Positions 1 through 9,455 of a stretch of DNA of 64,000 nt are shown here, one piece after another (position 1 is the first letter of the stretch; every line of letters starts with the position of its first letter). The notes under the pieces are model-generated. The model ran no database searches, was not told the origin of the DNA, and saw nothing but the letters and a program-made list of their open reading frames with translations. Location: positions 1-64,000 of the forward strand of contig JAKPGL010000130.1 in the NCBI GenBank assembly GCA_029550925.1, given 5' to 3'. Origin of the DNA: Planctomycetota bacterium (lineage in GTDB: Bacteria; Planctomycetota; Planctomycetia; Pirellulales; Thermoguttaceae). A program made the position numbers and the translations under genes.

Positions 1-765
1 GGTAAACATCGTGTAGAGAAAGTCGGCGCAGACACGGGCGGTTTCCAGGGCGGATTCCAGAAGGATGGGTTCCAGTTTTTGGCGGTCTGGCCAGACCGCT
101 AGACCACGCTCGGCCCGCTTCGCTGAAAAGGCCACCAGTCCCTCGATCCGTTTTCGCAGCCCCTGGAGGGCTTCGTCGTCGGTTTTGCCCAGCAACTGCG
201 CCCGGTACCCGTCGATCCGGATTGCTTCGGCCGCACGGAACCACCGAAACAGTTCCATCGAAATATGATGAGGACAACGAGGCTGCGCATGGGGCGGGGA
301 ACCAGCATCCTGAATATAGTGCAACAGCGGGCCGATCTGCCGACAGGCATGAAGCGGCGTCTCCGTGCGAAACGCCTGTAGCGACCGCCGATAATGGGCC
401 TCTAAAGCATGTTTGAAAAGCTCCCCGGTGCTATGGCCAATCCGGCGGGGCAACGCACGGGTCAGCACATAATCGTCTGCATAAAAGGTCTTCAACGGCC
501 GGGCGTTGATCACCTCCGGTACTTCTCCCCACTGGGCGGCGGCCATGAACGGATAGCACAAGTCCGGCAACATGGAACAATCGACCAGCACCTGATGGAG
601 GTTTTCTTGGCCCAGCAGTTGCTCCCACCGCTGCGTTTCCGGCAGGACCGCCAGGGCCGCCTGGGTGATCTGGCGATGCGGCTCCCAGGCCAGTACCTGT
701 TGAAGTGCCATTGCACTGTCCAGCACTAGACTCCACCCTAAAAAGATTGCGAATCTTCTGTTCAT
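1..765 (-). CDS. Zn-dependent phospholipase C / S1-P1 nuclease-like secreted protein (partial)
   Basis: The frame is open from an ATG at 765 to the window edge (255 codons, C-terminus missing), so the ORF track shows only shadows here. AGGAGG lies about 9 nt before the ATG. A signal peptide ends near AMALQQVLA, so the mature protein would begin WEPHRQIT; in the zinc-dependent phospholipase C and S1/P1 nuclease superfamily the N-terminal Trp binds zinc and a His follows ten residues later or sooner. Residues around 150 read LHYIQDAGSPPHAQ, matching the family H-Y-x-x-D-x-x-x-P-x-H zinc motif, followed by HHISMELF. A secreted metal-dependent phosphodiesterase is likely; lipid or nucleic acid as substrate cannot be decided from sequence. 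Confidence 0.72.
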   Translation of the reverse strand, partial: MNRRFAIFLGWSLVLDSAMALQQVLAWEPHRQITQAALAVLPETQRWEQLLGQENLHQVLVDCSMLPDLCYPFMAAAQWGEVPEVINARPLKTFYADDYVLTRALPRRIGHSTGELFKHALEAHYRRSLQAFRTETPLHACRQIGPLLHYIQDAGSPPHAQPRCPHHISMELFRWFRAAEAIRIDGYRAQLLGKTDDEALQGLRKRIEGLVAFSAKRAERGLAVWPDRQKLEPILLESALETARVCADFLYTMFT

Positions 766-812
766 GTATTTTCCTCCTTGGGATTAAAGAAAAGGAGGTC
801 CGCCGAACTTCT

Positions 813-2210
813 TCAAGCCATACCGAGTTTCTGCATCAGTTCTTTACGGCCTTTTTCGTAGTTGGGGTTGTTGACCTCGCTTCGGCCGCAACTATCCGTC
901 CATACAGAGAGAGCGTCTTCCTGGGCGCCCAATGGGAAGCGGCAGACGGCCAACGTGCTCGGTATCCGCTGGAAAATCAACCGATAGAGTTCCCGACCAT
1001 TGAGCGTGTCGCCGAACCGTAGGCCCAAAATGCGCAACAGGCGAAGGTCCCGCAGTTGATTGGTAAGTCCCCCGTGGCCGAGCACGTGAATACAGCCCCC
1101 CGCCGCCGCATCTCGGCCCGGACAAGGACCGCACACTTCCCAGGGCGTCCCCTCCGTCAGCCTGATCCGTGCTTCTGGGTCCTTCAGGACCAATTCCACC
1201 AATTCCGGCAAATTGTCGCAGGGATAACTGGCCTGGGAGTCCAGCGTATAGAGGTCGTCGGGACACGGCGGGCGCACACCGCCTCCATACTGACAGACCG
1301 CACAGAGCAAGATATGCGGTTTGACCGGGATGCCGGTCTTTTTGGCCCGGTACATCGCCGCCAAGGATTCTTTCTTCGCCCTAGCCAATTCCTCCACGCT
1401 CCGGGGTGGAATGAGCACCACCGTGCCTTTACCGCTGGCTTTCTCCTTTACGCAAGCCCGCGGGTAAGCCATTCCACAGGCCCTCTCGCACAACGAAAGC
1501 TGAATGGCCCGCCCTTTTTCGTAGTAGCCTTTGTCGGCTTTGGGGCAGCCTTTCCATGCTTCGGAACCTGCTCCGTCGGCGCCGCAAATGTCTCGCACTG
1601 TGCGGATGGCATCCAACAGATGATTGACCAGAATCCTAGCCGGCAGGGTAACCCCCGGCGGCATTTGCAACCGGTAAAGAACGTCCAAATCCCGCTTTTT
1701 ATTAAAATCGCTTCCTTCCGGCGTGTCTTCGTCGGGACCGGAAGTTTGGAATCCAAATACCTCCCGCAGGTTGCACCGGAGCGTGACCGCGGTATTGGGA
1801 TTTCGGCTGATTTGGTCGATGATCGGTTTCAGTCGGCCGGCTTTGGCGCCGGTGGGGTCTTCGCCCAAGGTGCAAAGGACGCAGAGAAGCTGATACGGCC
1901 GGAGGGTCATGGTCGGCCAGGGGTCGGCTGGCTGGTTGGCCTTGCCGGGTTCCGGTTGGTTCACCGCTGGCTCCTGCTGGGACGGTTCGGACGCCTGCCG
2001 AGGGGCGCTCCCAGTCTGGTTCTGTCCCTCTGCTTCTGCTAGGGACATGAAACAGTTTGTCTCTGCGCAGACGGCGCATGGAGGACCTAACCGGGCGCCG
2101 AGAATGCTGCCAGCCGCCAGTCCGGCGCCAAGCCGCAAAAACTCCGCTCTGGTCATCCCCGACTTCTCCGGCGGGTTCGACTCGGACAGAGGAAAGGGGC
2201 CATTGTTCAT
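813..2210 (-). CDS. Secreted Cys-rich protein with two DUF1284-like halves
   Basis: The 465-aa product has a Tat-like or Sec leader (MTRAEFLRLGAGLAAGS) that begins 18 codons inside the ORF, so an internal start at 2156 (GGAG upstream) is possible. After a Pro/Gln-rich linker come two related blocks. One has LRPYQLLCVLCTLGED and a later CGADG/GCPKADKGYY. The other has KPHILLCAVCQYGGG and a later CGPCPGRD. Both resemble DUF1284, whose members start RPHHLLC and carry conserved cysteines proposed to bind a metal or cluster. A tandem, exported version is unusual. No enzymatic function can be assigned. It is co-directional with the gene at 1-765, 48 bp away, and could form an operon with it. Confidence 0.6.
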   Translation of the reverse strand: MNNGPFPLSESNPPEKSGMTRAEFLRLGAGLAAGSILGARLGPPCAVCAETNCFMSLAEAEGQNQTGSAPRQASEPSQQEPAVNQPEPGKANQPADPWPTMTLRPYQLLCVLCTLGEDPTGAKAGRLKPIIDQISRNPNTAVTLRCNLREVFGFQTSGPDEDTPEGSDFNKKRDLDVLYRLQMPPGVTLPARILVNHLLDAIRTVRDICGADGAGSEAWKGCPKADKGYYEKGRAIQLSLCERACGMAYPRACVKEKASGKGTVVLIPPRSVEELARAKKESLAAMYRAKKTGIPVKPHILLCAVCQYGGGVRPPCPDDLYTLDSQASYPCDNLPELVELVLKDPEARIRLTEGTPWEVCGPCPGRDAAAGGCIHVLGHGGLTNQLRDLRLLRILGLRFGDTLNGRELYRLIFQRIPSTLAVCRFPLGAQEDALSVWTDSCGRSEVNNPNYEKGRKELMQKLGMA

Positions 2211-2406
2211 GATTCGGTTCTTTCTTTGTGGGGGGATTTCTGCAAAGCGTTATCCGATTTTGCCTATCCGGAAAAGAGATTCTGGCGGGGATGTCCTCCT
2301 TCGGGGGATTGGGTAAAATGAAGGATTCTTTAACGACTTTTATTGTCTCTTCTGGCGGTACGTAGGAAAAGACCTCGGGATGACAAAACAGACCAAGGAG
2401 CAGAAG

Positions 2407-3138
2407 ATGGCGTTGCAGAACAAAGCAGTATTGGTTACTGGCGGCTCTAGCGGGATTGGTCTGGCGATTGCCAAGGCGCTGGCGCAAGAAGGCTGTCGGG
2501 TAGCGATTGCGGGTCGGGATGCGGAAAAGCTGCGACGGGCGGCGGAAAGCTATCAGGGCCAGCCGCCCTTGCTTTGGCGTCCCTGCGATGTGGCCGATCG
2601 GCAGGCCGTCGGCGAGCTTTTTGCCTGGGTGGAAAAGACCCTGGGACCATTGGACATTTTGGTCAATAGCGCCGGGATCAACATCCGTCGGCGGGCCGTG
2701 GCGGAACTGGACCCGGCGGATTGGGACCGGGTGATCGCCGTCAATCTGAACGGGGCGTTTTATTGCATTCAGTCGGCCTTGCCTGCCATGCGAGCCAAAG
2801 GAGAAGGGCTGATCATCAACATTTCCTCCATCTCCGGCAAACGGGCGTTGAAATATAGCGGCGTCGCCTATTGCGCCTCGAAGTTCGGCATGACCGCCCT
2901 GGGGACCTGCGTGGGCATCGAAGAATGGCCCAACGGCGTGCGGGTTACCAATATCTATCCCGGCGAGGTCGATACACCCATCCTGGAGCATCGACCTACC
3001 CCGGTGCCGCCGGAACGCCGAGCGCAGATGCTCAAACCGGAAGATATTGCCGCCTGCGTGGTGATGGTGGCCAAACTACCACGCCATGTGCTGGTCCCGG
3101 AGCTGGTGGTTACCCCGCTCTATCAGGAATACATTTAA
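2407..3138 (+). CDS. Short-chain dehydrogenase/reductase (classical SDR)
   Basis: An NAD(P)-dependent oxidoreductase of the classical SDR family, about 243 aa from the preferred start. The cofactor motif is TGGSSGIG near residue 10, NSAGI stands in for NNAG, the catalytic Ser is in NISSISG, and the catalytic Tyr-Lys pair is YCASK. The ORF track starts at 2380, but AAGGAG is 8 nt before the ATG at 2407, and MALQNKAVLVTGG is the usual SDR beginning. The substrate is not predictable. It is monocistronic, between divergent genes. Confidence 0.9.
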   Translation: MALQNKAVLVTGGSSGIGLAIAKALAQEGCRVAIAGRDAEKLRRAAESYQGQPPLLWRPCDVADRQAVGELFAWVEKTLGPLDILVNSAGINIRRRAVAELDPADWDRVIAVNLNGAFYCIQSALPAMRAKGEGLIINISSISGKRALKYSGVAYCASKFGMTALGTCVGIEEWPNGVRVTNIYPGEVDTPILEHRPTPVPPERRAQMLKPEDIAACVVMVAKLPRHVLVPELVVTPLYQEYI

Positions 3139-3223
3139 TTTCTACGCCTATCTTGGCTGGGCTTTGGCCGCAAGAGTTGGCCCGATCCTCGCCCGCAAGG
3201 ACGAGGGGAGGGGGGGAGAGAAA

Positions 3224-4330
3224 TCATTCTCCGCACATGCGGGCCAGGTCCCGGAGAGATTGCAGGGCTTCTTCCACATCGACGGTACGAACGCCTTGGC
3301 GGCGGGATTGCCGATCGAATTGGGCCAATAGCATCAACTCCTCGAAATCTTCGGAGGCCATGAGCCGACGTCGGGCGCGGACGCCCAACGTACCCTCCCG
3401 AAACGCCAAGGCGTCCACATGATGCTCGATGAACCAGGCCGTCCGGGGAGTAATGAAGCCGTCCAGGGCCTTCAAGCCGGCGCTGACGTGGTCCCGGGGG
3501 TCGATCGCCTTGCCCACATCGTGCAGCAGGGCGGCCAATTGGAACTCTTCGTCAAAAGGGCGGGCGTCCCGGGCCAACTCGAATACCTGTAAACTGTGGT
3601 ATAGTACATCCCCTTCCGGATGTTTTCGAGGGTCTTCCCGTACATGCTCCAAGGCCGACAGCAACAGATGATACACCTGAAACCGATCCGGCGGCGCGAG
3701 ACTTTCCTCCGTGGTTTGCCGCACCCAAAGTTGAGGGTACATCTGTGCTAGCAGGTCTTCGAATTCCTCCAGGTCTGCCTGGGGCAACGCCTGCCCGGTT
3801 GCACGACTCCGAAACACGCGCCGGTATTGCCGATACGGATACACTCGGATCTGAATGGGAAAGGCCCCGCGAAGCCAAATCCGATGGGTCGCACCGTGCG
3901 GTTTTCGCTGATCGGTGGGAACAGTTCTTATCCGATAGGCAACCTGTTGGAGATCGAAAATCCGTCGGATGGCTTCGGGCCGATCGGAAAACAGCCGCAG
4001 AGAGATGATCGGTTCAGGAGTGGGGTCCCCGGTGAGCACGCCGCCAAAGATTCGGGGACGAAACGCCCCCAAAAGCCTCATCCACCGCAACGCTTCAAAC
4101 CGCCGAAGCCGCAACGTCTCAGCATATCGGCCTGAGGCATGAAGATCCGTTAACCTCTGGAACTGTTCTCGGACTTCGCGATTGGTGGGCAGATCGGTCC
4201 GCTGGAAATGGGGACCATAGATACGTTGAGCCGCTTTCCGTTTGGCCCGGAAAAGCTCGGTTTCTTCGTGGGCCAGGAGTATCCGAGCGGCTTCCCAGGC
4301 TGTCCGTCGCCGCAGAGACTCTTCAGCCAT
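3224..4330 (-). CDS. HD-domain protein with degenerate nucleotidyltransferase-like N-terminal domain
   Basis: A 368-aa protein. Its C-terminal half is an HD metal-dependent phosphohydrolase: VLYHSLQVFELAR, then LLHDVGKAIDPRDHVSAG, then FIEHHVDAL supply the H...HD...D pattern. The middle region FGGVLTGDPTPEPIISLRLF looks like the G-[GS]-x(9)-D-x-D strand of nucleotidyltransferases, but the aspartates are replaced (PIISLRLF), so that domain is probably catalytically dead and may only bind a ligand. Domain order resembles tRNA nucleotidyltransferase/HD fusions, but the protein lacks their other motifs. The substrate is unknown. The ribosome binding site is weak. Confidence 0.7.
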   Translation of the reverse strand: MAEESLRRRTAWEAARILLAHEETELFRAKRKAAQRIYGPHFQRTDLPTNREVREQFQRLTDLHASGRYAETLRLRRFEALRWMRLLGAFRPRIFGGVLTGDPTPEPIISLRLFSDRPEAIRRIFDLQQVAYRIRTVPTDQRKPHGATHRIWLRGAFPIQIRVYPYRQYRRVFRSRATGQALPQADLEEFEDLLAQMYPQLWVRQTTEESLAPPDRFQVYHLLLSALEHVREDPRKHPEGDVLYHSLQVFELARDARPFDEEFQLAALLHDVGKAIDPRDHVSAGLKALDGFITPRTAWFIEHHVDALAFREGTLGVRARRRLMASEDFEELMLLAQFDRQSRRQGVRTVDVEEALQSLRDLARMCGE

Positions 4331-4889
4331 CTTTTGGGCGCCGATTGGTTGCGGTTTTGCCGGGAGGTCTTTCCCAGAGGCTGTCCTGGAGTTTTGTTTT
4401 GTCCGATGGGTTTTGAGTTGACCGATCCCTGGAGGAAAACTCCCTACGATCCATTTCGGGACAGCCTCTCAGCACGTTCCCGCCGACTGCCTGCCGCCCA
4501 AATTGCCTTCGCTCCTTTTTCCTCATCCCCCGGCGGCAGGAGGGCTAAAAACCGCTGCTCCGGTTCTTCCTCGAAAGGAATACCATTGTGCTCATGATCA
4601 TGAGGACAGCGGAACCGCAACAAGGCCGATTCGGCAAAAGGCCTGTAAATTGGGTAAAATAGAAAAAATGGAAAAACGCAACAGCGTGGGTATCAATCCC
4701 ACTTGTCTAAAATATACCCTGAACACCCTTGAAAAAGCAATGGTAAGATACCCCTGGAAAGCAACGTGGGCTTTTTTCTCCGGGCTTGGGGAGAATGCCC
4801 TAGGTAAGGTAAAATAGGAAAAAACACCGATTTGAATCCCCTTTAAGGGGGATTAAACGAGAATTTCTTTTTGCGGAAACGGGGTTTTT
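4331..4889. other. Intergenic region between HD gene and pyrD
   Basis: 559 bp without a convincing gene. The ORFs called here are low-complexity shadows. Two GTAAAATAG strings (about 4654 and 4811) resemble sigma-70 -10 boxes; TTGGGTAAAATAG recurs in other intergenic regions of the window. A short palindrome, AATCCCCTTTAAGGGGGATT, sits about 35 bp before pyrD; it has no U-tract, so it may be an operator or leader hairpin rather than a terminator. An A-rich, purine-rich stretch at 4640-4690 has no evident structure. Confidence 0.4.
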
Positions 4890-5846
4890 GTGTCGGAAGA
4901 AGTGCAACTGGCAGTTCAAATTGGCCGACTCCACCTGCCCAACCCGATCCTGGTGGCCTCGGGAACCTTTGGGTATGCCCGTGAGATGGAGGGGGTGGTA
5001 GAGCTGGCTCGGCTAGGGGGCATTGTCCCGAAGACGATCACATTACAACCTCGGCGGGGAAATATCCCCCCCCGAACTTGCGAAACGCCCTCCGGAATGC
5101 TCAATTCGATTGGCCTGGATAACGATGGGGTGGAGGTGTTTTTGAAGCGGCATCTGCCCTATTTGGTAACGGTCGGTCCCCCCATTATCGTGAGCATTGC
5201 GGGCAAAGGCCCCCAGGAGTTTATCGAATTGGCTGCTCGACTGGACAAAGCCGAGGGGGTTGCCGCCTTAGAACTGAACCTCTCCTGCCCGAATGTCTCC
5301 GGCGGGATAGATTTCAGCACCGATCCTGCTCGATGTCGGCAGGTGGTGGTCGGGGTGCGCCAGGCGACGGGGTTGCCGATCCTGGCCAAGCTGACGCCGA
5401 ATGTAACGGACCTGGTTCCTGTGGCCCAAGCGGCGGCCGAGGCGGGGGCGGATGGGTTGACCTTGATCAATACCTGTTTGGGCATGGCGGTGGATTGGCG
5501 GCGGCGTCGGCCGAGGTTAGGAAACATATTAGGGGGGTTAAGCGGCCCGGCCATCAAACCGATTGCGCTGCGGGCGGTGTATCAAGCGGCTCGGGCGGTT
5601 AAAATTCCGATTATCGGGGCGGGTGGGATTGCGTCGATCGAGGATGTGATGGAATTCTTGGTCGTAGGGGCCAGTGCGGTGCAGATCGGGACGGCCAATT
5701 TCTACGATCCGACCGTGTCGATGCGTATTTTGGACGCCCTGCCGTCGGCCTTAGCCGAGCTGGGTGCTTGCAGCGTCGCCGAGGTTGTCGGCGTTCTCCA
5801 AACCGAACCCGTCCCCTCGGCGACCGAAGGCGGACCGAGACGTTGA
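4890..5846 (+). CDS. pyrD: Dihydroorotate dehydrogenase, class 1B-like
   Basis: Oxidises dihydroorotate to orotate in pyrimidine synthesis. The 318-aa protein has the FMN-binding TIM-barrel signature NPILVASGTFGYA at the N-terminus, LNLSCPNVSGG with the catalytic-loop Cys typical of class 1 (1B) enzymes, LAKLTPNV, and the phosphate-binding GAGGIAS loop. It starts at a GTG. Class 1B enzymes normally pair with an electron-transfer subunit PyrK; none lies next to it here. trpS follows after 48 bp on the same strand, so co-transcription is plausible. Confidence 0.93.
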   Translation: MSEEVQLAVQIGRLHLPNPILVASGTFGYAREMEGVVELARLGGIVPKTITLQPRRGNIPPRTCETPSGMLNSIGLDNDGVEVFLKRHLPYLVTVGPPIIVSIAGKGPQEFIELAARLDKAEGVAALELNLSCPNVSGGIDFSTDPARCRQVVVGVRQATGLPILAKLTPNVTDLVPVAQAAAEAGADGLTLINTCLGMAVDWRRRRPRLGNILGGLSGPAIKPIALRAVYQAARAVKIPIIGAGGIASIEDVMEFLVVGASAVQIGTANFYDPTVSMRILDALPSALAELGACSVAEVVGVLQTEPVPSATEGGPRR

Positions 5847-5894
5847 CGCTTTCTTAAAGAGAGTCCTTCGAGAAAAAGGAGCATTTTCCAAACG

Positions 5895-6860
5895 ATGCGC
5901 GTCTTATCAGGCATTCAACCGACCGGACGGTTTCATTGGGGAAACTATTTCGGAGCGATCCGGCAATATATCGAGTTGCAGGAAGTAGCGGACGAGGCGT
6001 TTTATTTTATCGCCAATTTGCACGCTCTGACTACGATCCGAGACCGGGAACAACTGAAGCAGAACACCTTGGATGCGGCGATCGACCTGTTGGCCCTGGG
6101 GTTGGACCCGGCCAAAGCGACGCTTTTTGTCCAGTCCGATGTGCCGGAGGTCTGCGAGCTGACCTGGTTGTTGATGACGATTACGCCCATGGGACTATTG
6201 GAGCGGTGTCACGCCTATAAAGACAAAAAGGCGCGGGGTCTGCCGGCGGATGCGGGGCTGTTTGCCTATCCGGTGCTGATGGCCGCCGATATTCTGGCCT
6301 ATGATTCGGATACGGTGCCGGTGGGCGAAGATCAATTGCAGCATATTGAGGTCTGTCGGGACTTGGCCGGCAGTTTCAACGCCAGGTTTGGGGAAACATT
6401 TGTGATGCCGCGGGCCAAAATCCTCGAAGGGATGGCCCGAGTGCCCGGCACCGACGGCGAAAAGATGTCGAAAAGTTACAACAATACCCTGGAAGTCTTT
6501 GAAGAGCCAAAAATCCTCCGCAAAAAAATCATGCGGATTGTTACCGATTCTCGGCCGGTAGAGCAGCCGAAAGAGCCGGAAACCGATCATCTGTTCCAGC
6601 TTTATTCGCTTTTTGCCAGTCCAGAGCAGCGGGAAGCGATGGCGGCCCGATACCGGCAGGGCGGCTTTGGCTATGGAGAGGTCAAGGCGGCGCTGGCCGA
6701 TTTGGCCGTGGACTATTTTGCCGAGGCTCGCCGCCGCCGCGCCGAACTAGAAAGCCAGCCGGAAAAAGTCCAGCAAATCCTGGCCGACGGCGCCCGAAAG
6801 GCCCGCGCCAAGGCCGCCGAAGTCCTCCTCCGTGCCCAAAAAGCCTGCGGCGTAAAATAA
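5895..6860 (+). CDS. trpS: Tryptophan--tRNA ligase
   Basis: Class I aminoacyl-tRNA synthetase charging tRNA-Trp; 321 aa, normal for bacterial TrpRS. It opens [21 protein letters not shown] (residues 14-17, HWGN, correspond to the HIGH motif), and has EKMSKSYNN near residue 193 as the KMSKS loop. [19 protein letters not shown] is the usual TrpRS core. AAAAGGAG lies upstream of the ATG. It is intact and follows pyrD closely. Confidence 0.96.
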   Translation: MRVLSGIQPTGRFHWGNYFGAIRQYIELQEVADEAFYFIANLHALTTIRDREQLKQNTLDAAIDLLALGLDPAKATLFVQSDVPEVCELTWLLMTITPMGLLERCHAYKDKKARGLPADAGLFAYPVLMAADILAYDSDTVPVGEDQLQHIEVCRDLAGSFNARFGETFVMPRAKILEGMARVPGTDGEKMSKSYNNTLEVFEEPKILRKKIMRIVTDSRPVEQPKEPETDHLFQLYSLFASPEQREAMAARYRQGGFGYGEVKAALADLAVDYFAEARRRRAELESQPEKVQQILADGARKARAKAAEVLLRAQKACGVK

Positions 6861-6895
6861 CAGCAATAATAGCAAAGTGCAAAGTGCGCCGACCG

Positions 6896-8287
6896 ATGTC
6901 CCATCCTCAACGAACCATGTACACGCGGCGGGAATTTTTGGGGCAAGGTCTGGGCGCCGTTGCCTTGGCCAGCGCCGGCGATTCCTTTTCTCGTGCGTTG
7001 CAGACGCACGCCGCCTTTGCGAACCGAAGGGTGGTCGGCGTGGTGCGGTCCCGGCCTGCTCCGAACGATCGGGTCCAAGCGGCCTGTATTGGATTGGGAC
7101 ATCGGGGTCGGCAACATCTTGTCGGCTTGGAGGCGGTTCCCGGGGCGGCGGTGGTCGCCCTTTGCGACGTGGATCAAGAGACGCTGGGACGCCGGGCCGA
7201 CGAGTTGCAGCAATGGACCGGTCGCAACGTCCGGTGTTCGGTGGATTATCGGCGTCTGCTGGAGGATCGGCGGATCGACGCGGTGAGCATTGCCACGTGC
7301 AACCACACGCACGCCCTGATCGCCCTGGCCGCCTTGGAGGCGGGCAAAGATGTTTATATTGAAAAGCCTTGTTCGCACAATCTGTTTGAGGGTCGGCAAT
7401 TGGTGCGGGCCGCCCAACAATACGGACGGATTTGTTTTCATGGCGTGCAAAGCCGCACTTCGCCCGCGGTGCAGGAGGCCGTCCGGCATTTGCAGGAAGG
7501 CGTGATCGGTCGAGTCGGCCTGGCCCGAGTGCGATGTTCTGTCGGAGGATTGCCGCCCGCAGCCACGCCCAACGAACCCACACCCGCCACAGTGGCGTAT
7601 GATCTTTGGCTGGGACCGGCGCCGATGCGACCGTTCAACCGTTCTCGGTTTCATGGGTGTTGGCGGTGGTGGTGGGAGTATGGCAACGGCCCGTTGGGCA
7701 ATCAGGGGTTACACCTGGTGGATTTGGCCCGGTGGGGATTGGGGGTCGGTTGGCCCCGGCAGGTCCGACCGCTCCGAAACGCCTCTGCGTCGGACGCACC
7801 TCTTCTCACGCCCGCCTTTCCGTGGGCAATGGGAGGCCAAGCTTGGGTCTTTGAGTTCCCCGGAGATAAGACACTGGTTTTGGAACTTTGGCCGAACGAA
7901 AAGTCAGAAGGCTGGTCGGGCCGAAGGCAACCGACTCCAGAGATGGTCGCCTTCTACGGCTCGGAAGGGATGATGGAGGTGGACTATTTGGGCTATCGGA
8001 CGTTTTTAGGCCGGCGTCGGCAGCCCGGCCCTTACGGTCAGGCCGCTTCGCAAGAATTCGAGCAGTTCGTCCTGGCCGTGCGTACTCGGCGGATCGAACG
8101 GGGCAGCCCAAGCATCGACGAGGGGCATCTTTCGTCGGGCTTGGTCCACTTGGCCAATATCGCTGGTCGGCTCAACCGGCCCCTCCGGTTCGACCCGGCA
8201 ACCGAGACTATCCTGGCCGACGAAGAAGCCGAGCGACTTTGCACCCGTTGGTACCGTCGGCCTTTTGTTCTCCCTGAGATGGGCTAA
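6896..8287 (+). CDS. Gfo/Idh/MocA family oxidoreductase, Tat-like leader
   Basis: About 463 aa. The leader MYTRREFLGQGLGAVALA has a Tat-like RRxFL motif. The NAD-binding domain has CIGLGHRGRQHL and the family Lys in YIEKPCSHNLFEGRQL. The rest matches the long planctomycete branch of this family, often involved in sugar or inositol oxidation and sometimes glycosidases of the GH109 type. Start choice is unclear: GTG 6884, ATG 6896 and ATG 6917 all lack a strong Shine-Dalgarno. It is followed by a DUF1080 gene, a frequent planctomycete partner in glycan degradation. Confidence 0.85.
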   Translation: MSHPQRTMYTRREFLGQGLGAVALASAGDSFSRALQTHAAFANRRVVGVVRSRPAPNDRVQAACIGLGHRGRQHLVGLEAVPGAAVVALCDVDQETLGRRADELQQWTGRNVRCSVDYRRLLEDRRIDAVSIATCNHTHALIALAALEAGKDVYIEKPCSHNLFEGRQLVRAAQQYGRICFHGVQSRTSPAVQEAVRHLQEGVIGRVGLARVRCSVGGLPPAATPNEPTPATVAYDLWLGPAPMRPFNRSRFHGCWRWWWEYGNGPLGNQGLHLVDLARWGLGVGWPRQVRPLRNASASDAPLLTPAFPWAMGGQAWVFEFPGDKTLVLELWPNEKSEGWSGRRQPTPEMVAFYGSEGMMEVDYLGYRTFLGRRRQPGPYGQAASQEFEQFVLAVRTRRIERGSPSIDEGHLSSGLVHLANIAGRLNRPLRFDPATETILADEEAERLCTRWYRRPFVLPEMG

Positions 8288-8468
8288 CCGGAAAATCCGC
8301 CGCCCCCGGAGGGAACTCCCTACACATAAAAAAGCCTTTTTCCGGCGTTGAGGGGCTAGACCTTTTCGGCCCGGATGCACACAATAGGGGCTATATGCGA
8401 GGTGGAAAATACCCCGGAGAGGGGCTGTCCCCTACGTTTCGAGTCTTCCAGTAAAGGAGGAAACGACC

Positions 8469-9332
8469 ATGACCCCAGTCGCCAGGCTGTTTGTGAGATG
8501 CTTTTTTTTCGGAGAAACCCTTGTTGGACGGATCGTTGGTTTAGGAATGCTGATGGCGGGAGGGGTGCTGTTGGGGGTTGGCCTGGCCGGTCTGGCCGAT
8601 GGCCTGCTCTGGGCGGCGGAAAATGAAAAATCGTCCGCATCGGCCCCGGGGTCGGCCAGTTCGGCCGCTGCGGCGGAAAAATCCTCCCCGGCTTCTGCCA
8701 AATCGGCCGATCCAGCCCAACCCAAAAAGGAAGCCGACGACCCCCACGCTTGGAAGGCCCTTTTCGACGGCAAAACACTGAAAGGCTGGAAGGCCCCGCA
8801 GTTCGGCGGCGAAGGCAAGGTCGAAGTCAAAGACGGACAGATCATCCTCCATGCCGGCGAAACGATGACCGGCATCGTCTATGAAGGCAAAGTCCCCACC
8901 ACCAACTACGAATTGGAACTAGAAGCCAAACGGGTGAACGGCTCGGACTTCTTTGCCACCACCACTTTTCCGGTGGGCGATAGCCATGTCTCCTTTGTAA
9001 CCGGCGGATGGGGCGGCACGGTGATCGGCATCTCCTGCGTCGATTGGCGGGACGCCTCGGATAACCCGACCAGCGCCTTCCGAGAGTTCAAAAATAACCA
9101 GTGGTATAAGTTCCGCATCCGCGTGACCGACGCCGCCATCCAAGTCTGGATCGACGGCGATCCGGTCGTGGACTTGCCGCGAAAAGGGTATAAATTCTCC
9201 GTCCGGGCCGAGTGCGATCCCTGCCGACCGCTGGGGATCGCCTCCTGGTGTACTACCGGTGCGGTCCGCAATATCCGCATCCGACTGCTCAAACCGGAAG
9301 AAGTCAAACAAGCAGCCGAAGAAAAACAGTAA
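8469..9332 (+). CDS. DUF1080 (3-keto-disaccharide hydrolase-like) secreted protein
   Basis: 287 aa with a strong AAAGGAGG ribosome binding site. An N-terminal hydrophobic segment (VGLGMLMAGGVLLGVGLAGLA) is a signal peptide or anchor, then a 60-residue Ala/Ser/Pro/Lys linker. The domain begins WKALFDGKTLKGWKAP, the classic DUF1080 entry, and continues as a concanavalin-like beta-sandwich with INYE-like TNYELELEAKR. Some family members hydrolyse 3-keto-glycosides, which fits the oxidoreductase gene just upstream; for this protein that is inference. Confidence 0.85.
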   Translation: MTPVARLFVRCFFFGETLVGRIVGLGMLMAGGVLLGVGLAGLADGLLWAAENEKSSASAPGSASSAAAAEKSSPASAKSADPAQPKKEADDPHAWKALFDGKTLKGWKAPQFGGEGKVEVKDGQIILHAGETMTGIVYEGKVPTTNYELELEAKRVNGSDFFATTTFPVGDSHVSFVTGGWGGTVIGISCVDWRDASDNPTSAFREFKNNQWYKFRIRVTDAAIQVWIDGDPVVDLPRKGYKFSVRAECDPCRPLGIASWCTTGAVRNIRIRLLKPEEVKQAAEEKQ

Positions 9333-9455
9333 AAACTGGATAGCGGCGCCTCGCCCGCAAGGGCAAGGGGCGGCCGATTCCCAGGACGTGAGTCCAAGAG
9401 GAATAGGACAGAACACACACCAATACTTCGGGCACATCCATAAGGAGTTCCTGTC

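Noticed and set aside
1702-2991. 429-aa minus-strand ORF
   Set aside because: It spans three unrelated regions, including the antisense of the SDR gene, with no family motif.
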